A DNA stretch of 13,239 nucleotides from UMGS1696 sp963643035 (lineage in GTDB: Bacteria; Bacillota; Clostridia; Oscillospirales; CAG-272). The notes beneath the pieces are model-generated. The model saw only the letters and a program-made list of their open reading frames with translations, did not search any database and was not told the DNA's origin. Both the position numbers and the translations under genes were made by a program. Location: the NCBI GenBank assembly GCA_963643035.1, contig CAVIKO010000054.1, positions 1 to 13,239 of the forward strand, given 5' to 3'. Below are positions 1 to 5,119 of the stretch, one piece after another (within the stretch, counting starts at the first letter, position 1; each line of letters opens with the position of its first letter).

Positions 1-257
1 CCTAAGAAGGGTGTAGGGCAGAGCCCTCATCCTTCTTAGGCGCCCCCGCGAGGGACAACAATCCCGCACCGATCCGGTGCATAGAAAAAGCCGCCCCCGC
101 GAGGATCCCCAACGCACCGATACGGTGCATAGAAAAAAGTGCCGCAAGGCAAGAATCCGCACCAAACCGGTGCATAAAAAAAACCGGACAAAGTCCGGGA
201 AAATCAAGAAGCAAACAGCATTGCTGCATAAAAAGAAAAGGTACGGAGCTGCGCTCC
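1..257 (-). repeat. Tandem hairpin array, left copy (five hairpin plus T-tract units and a terminal long hairpin)
   Basis: No ordinary gene is apparent here; the stretch is a chain of short inverted repeats. Bases 1-10 pair exactly with 31-40 around an inner AGGGC-AGA-GCCCT stem, giving a 40-nt hairpin. After it come GCACCGATCCGGTGC (66-80), GCACCGATACGGTGC (114-128), GCACC/GGTGC (159-173), CCGGAC-AAA-GTCCGG (about 184-198), CAGC-ATT-GCTG (216-226) and ACGGAGC-TGC-GCTCCGT (243-259). Small stems with GNRA-like loops alternate with these: CCC-GCGA-GGG, CC-GCGA-GG and GCC-GCAA-GGC. Read on the minus strand, most hairpins are followed by a run of T, so each resembles a weak intrinsic terminator. 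The clearest is the CCGGAC stem followed by eight T (complement of 176-198). The same modules recur in opposite orientation near 12850-12960. Function is unknown. Confidence 0.75.
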
Positions 258-259
258 GT
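243..259 (+). promoter_or_regulatory. Hairpin overlapping the rlmH ribosome binding site and GTG start
   Basis: ACGGAGC (243-249) and GCTCCGT (253-259) form a perfect 7-bp stem around loop TGC. The left arm holds the only Shine-Dalgarno-like GGAG, and the right arm includes two bases of the candidate GTG start codon. If transcribed, the stem would hide the initiation signals. It is also the gene-proximal unit of the hairpin array, so it may simply be a repeat that has invaded the gene start. Any regulatory effect is inference. Confidence 0.45.
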
Positions 260-737
260 GTATATCATGAAATCGCTGTTTTTGTCCCTGGGCGGTACAA
301 CGGACGCCGCCTATGAATCCCTCTGCCGCGAATACTGGAAGCGGATGCCGGGGGCGCAGATCCTCGATCTCAAGCCGGAGCCGCTTCCGGCAGATCCCAA
401 AGCAGGAGACATCGCCCGCGCACTGGAGAAAGAGGCCGATCGGATCCTCACCGCGATCCCCCGCCAGTACTACATCGTCGCGCTGTGCGTGGAGGGCAAA
501 GCTCTCACAAGCGAACAGCTTGCCGATACGCTGACAAAGGCAGAGCAGAACGGCTGTCCCGGTGCGGCCTTCGTCATCGGCAGTTCCTACGGTCTGTCCG
601 ACCGCGTCAAAGGCGCTGCGCAGCTCCGGCTGTCCCTGTCTGCGTTGACCCTCCCCCACAAGCTCGCTCGGCTTGTTCTCGCAGAAGCCGTCTATCGGGC
701 GGGGGAGATTCAGAAAGGCTCCCGCTACCACAAATAA
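258..737 (+). CDS. rlmH: RlmH, 23S rRNA (pseudouridine-1915-N3)-methyltransferase
   Basis: RlmH is a SPOUT-class methyltransferase that uses S-adenosylmethionine to methylate N3 of pseudouridine 1915 in helix 69 of 23S rRNA, acting on assembled 70S ribosomes in the cytoplasm. The 159-residue length is normal for the family. Visible hallmarks are the cofactor-loop region FVIGSSYGLSD (about residues 104-114) and the knotted C-terminus LSLSALTLPHKLARLVLAEA followed by YRAGEIQKGSRYHK, which ends the protein as in other members. The loop has GSSYG where many homologues have GGSYG or GGPEG. The start is uncertain. GTG at 258 has GGAG (245-248) at a usable spacing, while ATG at 267 gives the more family-like N-terminus MKSLFLSLGG. 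The upstream hairpin (243-259) covers both the GGAG and the GTG. The gene stands alone on this strand. The family call is secure. Confidence 0.95.
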   Translation: MYIMKSLFLSLGGTTDAAYESLCREYWKRMPGAQILDLKPEPLPADPKAGDIARALEKEADRILTAIPRQYYIVALCVEGKALTSEQLADTLTKAEQNGCPGAAFVIGSSYGLSDRVKGAAQLRLSLSALTLPHKLARLVLAEAVYRAGEIQKGSRYHK

Positions 738-900
738 CCCGCAAAATATACTCAAGTATAGAGAAAGGTTTTGTACGCTTCTATCCTATGAAACCTCTGC
801 ATCCTTCGGATTTTTGCGAAAAAAGGCTGAAATATGAGGGCTTTTATCGCAAAAAGAGCCTTACGTCAGAGGCTTCCTGTATAGACGCGTACTGTTTCTC
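738..900. other. Intergenic gap with two inverted repeats
   Basis: This 163-bp gap holds no convincing gene. TATACT-CA-AGTATA (747-760) is a 6-bp stem just after rlmH. TTTTTGCGA (811-819) pairs exactly with TCGCAAAAA (847-855), and the stem continues inward, past one mismatch, with AAAAG/CTTTT. That makes about 14 pairs plus a few weaker ones. No T-run follows it on the plus strand, so it is not a textbook terminator. No clear Shine-Dalgarno sequence lies before the ATG at 901. Confidence 0.5.
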
Positions 901-2679
901 ATGTCCCATCCTATTATCCAAAAAACAAAACTGTGGGCGCGTCGGCTCGGTGCGGCTGCTGTCGTGTTTGGATGCACATCGGCAGTGGTGCTGTATGCGC
1001 TGGGGTACTACGATCTTGCCTTCATCGATCGCGAAAAGGTGTTCGGGAAGGCAGAACACGAGACGGATGCATCGGTCACTGCCGAATCCACCGCAGAAAC
1101 ACAACCGCGCGAATCGATCCCGCCCGCTGATACAGAGCCTGCCGGAGATGCAGGCGCATCGAATGCGGGCGCATCGAATGCGGGCACGGAGGAATCCACG
1201 CCGGAAACGACATCCGTACTGCCCGTGCAATCCAAGGTGCGCGACTCCGTCGCCGCCGTCACCAATCCGGATCTGCTATCCGATGACGTGCTCTATATCG
1301 CGACCTCCGGCTCCCTTGCGGACAAGGGGTACCGCCTGACCGCGGATTCGTTTGATTCCGACACAATGCGGCTCGGGAAGATGCAGTTTGGCTACAAGCT
1401 TCCCGAGAAATTCTCCGAGAACACACGCGTCGTACAGAAGGCGGTCTATACGGAGCCGGCGGACAACAGCGAAGTCACCGTCTCCTACGTGGATGTCGTC
1501 GAGCAGCGGCCGGCTCTGGAGCTGTACATGGGCGCGATCTTCTTCGACAGAGGCGACAAGCTCTTCTATATCGATTCCGATGGAGTGGCGCGGTTCACCT
1601 TTGACGACACGCAGACAATCCCCGCCTATACCCGCGATCTTTCCGGCAATCCGCTTTTCTATCGGCTGACATGGAGCGGCACGGGGTATGACCGGGTCTA
1701 TTACCGCGTGGACGGCAAGACGTTCGTTCCTTCCGCCTACGACGACGACGCAGACGGGCGCGGACTGTATTTCGACTATCCCGCCGATTACGGTTTGCCG
1801 GATGCCGGGTACGTCAAAACCGTGGAGGGGGAAGAGGATGCCGCCAAGCGATACGCCGATGAGGTAAAAGCGTTGGAAGACGCCGATCGCGCCCGCCGGG
1901 ATTCCATTTCCGCCCTTCCGGAAAGCGAACAGCAGCAGGCGACGCTGGCATACAACAACGAGCTGAAGCTGGCAGCCCTGAACACCCCGGATTACGACGG
2001 CAAAAAGCTGGCGTTCTTCAAAAACGGCGTGGACTTCACCGGATACAAATTCCTCACCGCGTCCCAGTTTTCCGGCGGGTTTGCCGCTGTGACCGCCAAC
2101 GAAAACCGCCGGAGCCTCTACTTCATTGACGGCTACGGTCGGACTGTCCTCGGCACGACCACCCACTACTACATGGCGGAGTACGAGCGGTATGTCATCG
2201 CTTCTTATCGCGCCCCTCTGACCACAGGCGTGGAATCGGTTGGCTCCTTCTATTTCGACCACGGCTATGTCCGCGTCCGCAAACAGCTCATCGACTACTA
2301 CGCCTATCAGGTATACCACAATGTCCGCGTCATCATGGATGTGGATGTGCTGGTGAACCAGAGCGGCAGCGAGTTTCCCATCCCGATCGGCTACACCCTA
2401 TGCGCCTACAGCGACGGTGTGCTGCTGCTGGAAAAGGATGGCAAGTACGGCTTTATGGACTATACCGGCGACTGGATTGCACAGCCGATCTACACCGCCG
2501 CCACCGCATTCCGCAGCGGACTCGCAACCCTGACAACCCCGGACGGCAGAGTCGGTATGATCGACCGCACGGGCAAAATCGTCCTCCCGTTCCGCTATAC
2601 CTATATCTCCTCCGCCTCCGACGGTCTGATCACCGCCTTTGATGGCGCTTGGAGCGTATACAAAATCATGTCCAAATAA
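901..2679 (+). CDS. Membrane-anchored WG-repeat protein
   Basis: A 592-residue protein with one N-terminal membrane helix (about residues 16-37) preceded by a basic stretch (KLWARR), predicting a cytoplasmic tail and a large extracytoplasmic part. A Ser/Thr/Glu/Ala/Pro-rich linker follows (about 50-105) and contains the repeat GASNAGASNAG. The middle is rich in aromatic and acidic residues and is not recognised. It includes a charged, probably helical segment around EGEEDAAKRYADEVKALEDA. The C-terminus (about 508-592) has WG-type beta repeats: DGKYGFMDYTGDWIAQP, then DGRVGMIDRTGKIVLP. WG repeats are common in clostridial surface proteins, and their ligand is usually unknown. The first ATG is taken as start because it precedes the membrane helix, although no ribosome binding site is seen. 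A repeat element follows the stop codon. The WG fold is well supported; the role is unknown. Confidence 0.8.
   Translation: MSHPIIQKTKLWARRLGAAAVVFGCTSAVVLYALGYYDLAFIDREKVFGKAEHETDASVTAESTAETQPRESIPPADTEPAGDAGASNAGASNAGTEESTPETTSVLPVQSKVRDSVAAVTNPDLLSDDVLYIATSGSLADKGYRLTADSFDSDTMRLGKMQFGYKLPEKFSENTRVVQKAVYTEPADNSEVTVSYVDVVEQRPALELYMGAIFFDRGDKLFYIDSDGVARFTFDDTQTIPAYTRDLSGNPLFYRLTWSGTGYDRVYYRVDGKTFVPSAYDDDADGRGLYFDYPADYGLPDAGYVKTVEGEEDAAKRYADEVKALEDADRARRDSISALPESEQQQATLAYNNELKLAALNTPDYDGKKLAFFKNGVDFTGYKFLTASQFSGGFAAVTANENRRSLYFIDGYGRTVLGTTTHYYMAEYERYVIASYRAPLTTGVESVGSFYFDHGYVRVRKQLIDYYAYQVYHNVRVIMDVDVLVNQSGSEFPIPIGYTLCAYSDGVLLLEKDGKYGFMDYTGDWIAQPIYTAATAFRSGLATLTTPDGRVGMIDRTGKIVLPFRYTYISSASDGLITAFDGAWSVYKIMSK
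1153..1182 (+). repeat. 15-bp tandem duplication inside the WG-repeat gene
   Basis: GGCGCATCGAATGCG occurs twice head to tail (1153-1167 and 1168-1182). It encodes the GASNA-GASNA stretch of the low-complexity linker. The identical copies keep the reading frame and suggest recent slippage. Confidence 0.8.
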
Positions 2680-2685
2680 TTTTTT

Positions 2686-2841
2686 GGGGAAACGCGGGGG
2701 ACGGGGCAATATTGGTGAGCAGTCGGACTTGCACAAACGAAACCCATGCCACCAATTCATAAAAGTTCTTGCCAGAGCTGGAACGAACAAGTTCGTTCTC
2801 AAGAAGCCGCGTCCCCCGTCTCCCACGTGTCCCCCGTCCCC
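2686..2841. repeat. MITE-like hairpin repeat, copy A
   Basis: This element fills the gap after the WG-repeat gene. A G-rich left end (GGGGAAACGCGGGGGACGG, from 2687) is roughly complementary to the C-rich right end (CCGCGTCCCCCGTCTCCC, 2807-2824). The right arm carries AAAAGTTCTTGCCAGAGCTG (2761-2780), then the palindrome-like GAACGAACAAGTTCGTTC (2781-2798), then CTCAAGAAG. Complements of these blocks form the left arms of copies B and C. The core contains GGACTTGCACAAAC (2725-2738), shared with copy C. The inner stem here is ATTGGTG..GCA pairing with TGCCACCAAT, a different sequence from the other copies in the same place. There is no internal gene, so it would have to move in trans if it is mobile. 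Confidence 0.7.
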
Positions 2842-2874
2842 CGCATCTCCACCCTAACGAAAGCACCTACTATA
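2842..2874 (+). promoter_or_regulatory. Leader block shared with the oxidoreductase gene, copy 1
   Basis: The 33 bases just upstream of the ribosome binding site of the 2891 gene match 3599-3631, upstream of the 3653 gene, at 31 of 33 positions. Both contain CATCTCCACCCTAACGAAA and end in ACTATA. The end could serve as a -10 element, but no good -35 is visible. Two different genes therefore share a leader, perhaps a promoter or the outer edge of the repeat element. Confidence 0.5.
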
Positions 2875-2890
2875 GAAAGGATATATAAAA

Positions 2891-3412
2891 ATGTCAATCT
2901 GGAATAAGAAGAATAACGAAAATGAAAACGCACCGGAGGAGCCGGTGAATAACGCGCCGGCGCAGAACGCCGGTGAAGAAAAGACGCTGGATTTCAACCG
3001 GTACTTTTTGGCGGATCGGCGAGTCATGCTGGAGAACGTGAGCTACGAGACGAACAAGCCGGAACAGAGCACAAACGGATACCGCCTGACAGGCAAGGAT
3101 TCCGTCGTGGCGCAGCTGGTGGGCAATTCGGGTGTAAAGGTCACGTATAACCGGACACTGAAGTTTGATCCGGAAGGCCCGTTCACAATCTCCGTCTCCT
3201 ACGCCGTCATGCTCGTGTTCAATCCGGGTACCCGCGATGAGGTCGATTGGAAGTCCGTGGATCTCGCCGCCGAATTCCGCAAGAACTGCGCAAACATCAT
3301 CGGTGCTATCTCCGCACGCATCTCCCTCCTCATCGGCGAAATCACCTCCGCAAGCGGTCAGCCTCCCGTGATCATCTCCATCGCTCCCGGTCAGGTTCCT
3401 CAACAGCACTAA
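2891..3412 (+). CDS. Small acidic protein, possibly SecB-like
   Basis: A 173-residue soluble protein with no signal peptide or membrane helix. Residues 1-32 are Asn/Glu/Pro-rich and probably disordered. Residues 33-120 look like alternating beta strands (for example RVMLENVSYETNK and GPFTISVSYAVMLVFNP). A helical segment follows (about 124-150, AAEFRKNCANIIGAISARI), then GQPPVIISIAP. Two-layer strands followed by a helix and a PP-hydrophobic tail recall the export chaperone SecB, whose C-terminus has a similar GxPP pattern. The similarity is faint, and a function in export is inference. The ribosome binding site AAAGGA (2876-2881) supports the ATG at 2891. The gene sits between repeat copies A and B and shares its leader block with the downstream oxidoreductase gene. 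Confidence 0.7.
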   Translation: MSIWNKKNNENENAPEEPVNNAPAQNAGEEKTLDFNRYFLADRRVMLENVSYETNKPEQSTNGYRLTGKDSVVAQLVGNSGVKVTYNRTLKFDPEGPFTISVSYAVMLVFNPGTRDEVDWKSVDLAAEFRKNCANIIGAISARISLLIGEITSASGQPPVIISIAPGQVPQQH

Positions 3413-3598
3413 GGAAAACGCGGGGAGCCGGGGGACGCGGCTTCTTGAGAACGAACTTGTTCGTCCAGCTCTGGCAAGAACTTTTAGGAAGATGGATTTG
3501 CACAAACTATATTCAAGTCCCTCTTCCTCATAAAGTTCTTGCGGAGCTTCTTGCAAGAAGCGACCGTCTCCCCGTCTCCCACGCGCTCCCGTTCCCCC
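3413..3598. repeat. MITE-like hairpin repeat, copy B
   Basis: It begins one base after the stop codon of the 2891 gene. The left arm runs ACGCGGCTTCTTGAGAACGA (from 3435), then ACTTGTTCGTCCAGCTCTGG, then CAAGAACTTTTAGGAAGA, and is the reverse complement of the copy A right arm. The core folds very well: CAAGAACTTT..AGGAAGA..GGATTTG pairs with CAAGTCC..TCTTCCT..AAAGTTCTTG around the loop CACAAACTATATT. In the right arm the usual GAACGAAC palindrome is replaced by another perfect one, GCTTCTTGCAAGAAGC (3546-3561). C-rich sequence (3563-3598) faces the G-rich left end. Confidence 0.75.
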
Positions 3599-3631
3599 CG
3601 CATCTCCACCCTAACGAAAACACCCACTATA
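3599..3631 (+). promoter_or_regulatory. Leader block shared with the 2891 gene, copy 2
   Basis: This is the second copy of the 33-base block at 2842-2874, with two mismatches. It ends about 7 bases before the strong AAGGAG (3639-3644) of the oxidoreductase gene. The sequences on either side of the block in the two copies differ more than the block itself. Confidence 0.5.
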
Positions 3632-3652
3632 TTTACATAAGGAGTTATAACC

Positions 3653-4717
3653 ATGGCAAAGATTAAAGTTGGCGTAATCGGCTGCGGCACGATTGCGAAC
3701 GCGGCGCATATTCCGTCGTACATGAACTGCGAGGACGCGGAGATCAAGTATTTCTGCGACATCATTCCGGAACGCGCACAGGCGGCTGTAGAGAAGTACG
3801 GCTGCGGAATCGCGGTAACGGACTACCACGAGGTATTGGCAGATCCGGAGATCACCGCCATTTCGGTCTGCACGCCGAATAAGATGCACCCGATCATCTC
3901 CATCGATGCGCTCCATGCCGGCAAGCACGTGCTGTGCGAAAAGCCCGCGGCACGGACATATAAGGAAGCGCTGACCATGCAGGCAGCACAGCATGAGACG
4001 GGTCTGACGCTGAATATCGGCGTAGTGAACCGGTTCAATACCGCCGTCAATGAAATCAAGAAGCTCATCGACGCAGGCGAACTGGGCGAAGTATACCACG
4101 TGTACGTATCTTTCCGCGCACATCGGTCCATCCCCGGTCTGGGCGGCGCGTTCACAACCAAGGAAATCGCAGGCGGCGGCGCACTCATCGACTGGGGCGT
4201 GCACTACCTCGACATCGTCATGTACTGCACCGGCGACCCGCAACCTGTCACGGTGTCCGGCAAGGCGTTCTCTAAGCTCGGCGTGGACATGAAGAACTAC
4301 GTCTACGAATCCATGTGGGCAGAGAACACCAAGAATGTCAACGGCACCTACGACGTGGATGACTCCGTGACCGCGTTCGTCCGCACCGCCGGCCCGACCA
4401 TTTCCATAAACGGCGCGTGGGCACAGAACATCGGTGTATCCGAAACGTACATCGACTTCCTCGGCACGAAGGCGGGCATCCGTCTCCAGTACGGCGGCGA
4501 TTTCACCGTGTACGGCACCAAGGACGGCAAGCTCATCTCCTACAAACCGGAATACGAGTCCACCCCCATGTTCCAGAACGAAATCAACGCGTTCGTCCGC
4601 TGCGTCCAGACCGGCGAAAAGCTCCCCTCCCACATCGACCGCAACATCCTCACCTCCAAGCTCATGCAGGGCATCTACGACTCCTCCGACTGCGGACGCG
4701 AAGTTGTCGTGGAGTAA
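3653..4717 (+). CDS. Gfo/Idh/MocA-family NAD(P)-dependent oxidoreductase
   Basis: A 354-residue cytoplasmic dehydrogenase of normal family length. The N-terminal Rossmann domain opens with KVGVIGCGTIANAAH (residues 5-19), the GxGxxA dinucleotide-binding loop. CEKPAA (95-100) carries the conserved catalytic lysine of the EKP motif. GGGALIDWGVHYLD (174-187) gives the family's Asp180 and His184, which complete the active site in the C-terminal substrate domain. Family members oxidise or reduce sugars, inositols and related polyols; the exact substrate cannot be read from sequence. The ATG at 3653 has AAGGAG 8 bases upstream. A sugar-type solute-binding protein is encoded convergently downstream, which loosely fits a carbohydrate role. 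Repeat copies B and C flank the gene. Confidence 0.93.
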   Translation: MAKIKVGVIGCGTIANAAHIPSYMNCEDAEIKYFCDIIPERAQAAVEKYGCGIAVTDYHEVLADPEITAISVCTPNKMHPIISIDALHAGKHVLCEKPAARTYKEALTMQAAQHETGLTLNIGVVNRFNTAVNEIKKLIDAGELGEVYHVYVSFRAHRSIPGLGGAFTTKEIAGGGALIDWGVHYLDIVMYCTGDPQPVTVSGKAFSKLGVDMKNYVYESMWAENTKNVNGTYDVDDSVTAFVRTAGPTISINGAWAQNIGVSETYIDFLGTKAGIRLQYGGDFTVYGTKDGKLISYKPEYESTPMFQNEINAFVRCVQTGEKLPSHIDRNILTSKLMQGIYDSSDCGREVVVE

Positions 4718-4872
4718 AATTATAGGGAACGCGGGGAACGCGGCTTCTTGAGAACGAATAAGTTCGTTCCGGCTCTGGCAAGAACTTTTATATACGGAAC
4801 GTTTGTTCTTACGTTGTTGTATGGGGCTTGAACTTGCATCGTATCCTGCACCGTGTATCTCCGAAATTACTT

Positions 4873-4920
4873 CCTGTGGAAAAGTTTCGGTTTTCCCCCG
4901 GCAGACACCGTTTTCCACAG
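4873..4920. other. Inverted repeat of DnaA-box-like sequences
   Basis: CTGTGGAAAA (4873-4882) and TTTTCCACAG (4911-4920) are perfect 10-base complements separated by 28 bases. Each arm contains TTTTCCACA, one base from the DnaA-box consensus TTATCCACA. A hairpin or a pair of weak protein sites is possible. Two mismatched boxes do not make an origin. Confidence 0.45.
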
Positions 4921-4932
4921 CAACAAAAAATC

Positions 4933-4970
4933 AAAAAGGATCCTTCCGTTTGGTTGGATCCTTTTTCTGT
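4933..4970. terminator. Bidirectional intrinsic terminator between convergent genes
   Basis: AAAAAGGATCC (4933-4943) and GGATCCTTTTT (4956-4966) form a perfect 11-bp stem around a 12-base loop, with A-rich and T-rich flanks. It can end transcription of the oxidoreductase gene from the left and of the solute-binding protein gene from the right. Confidence 0.9.
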
Positions 4971-5119
4971 TTTCGGTGAGGGAAGTGCAGTTATTTTTCG
5001 AGCGTTTTCAGTATCGCCCTCCGGCAGACGGACTTGCACAAACTATATCCAAATCCATCTCCTCATAAAAGTTCTTGCCGGAACTGGAGCGACCGTTCCC
5101 CCGCGTTCCCGGCTTCCAA

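Larger units (their letters stand above)
4725..5111. repeat. MITE-like hairpin repeat, copy C, split by about 230 bp
   Basis: This copy has the clearest terminal inverted repeats: GGGAACGCGGGG (4725-4736) is matched exactly by CCCCGCGTTCCC (5099-5110). The left arm holds CGGCTTCTTGAGAACGAATA, AGTTCGTTCCGG and CTCTGGCAAGAACTTTTA (4741-4790). The right arm holds GGACTTGCACAAACTATATC (5030-5049), then CATAAAAGTTCTTGCC (5064-5079). The inner segment of the left arm is missing. About 240 bp (4791-5029) of unrelated sequence with a terminator separates the halves, as if the element was inserted into or broken up. It ends 9 bp before the stop codon of the convergent gene. Confidence 0.7.

Noticed and set aside
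40..235. CRISPR array, suggested by regularly spaced palindromic repeats
   Set aside because: Units vary in sequence and length, spacers are short, A-rich and similar to each other, and no cas genes are present.
485..1339. Plus-strand reading frame of 284 codons overlapping rlmH and the WG-repeat gene
   Set aside because: It overlaps the ends of two real genes in another frame, and its product is Arg/Ser-rich low complexity.
3611..4918. Long minus-strand reading frame (435 codons) opposite the oxidoreductase gene
   Set aside because: It is antisense to a gene with clear Rossmann and EKP motifs; its translation shows no domain and no ribosome binding site.
4718..5119. Replication origin in this gap
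   Set aside because: Only two mismatched DnaA-box-like sequences are seen; there is no cluster, AT-rich unwinding element or dnaA gene.
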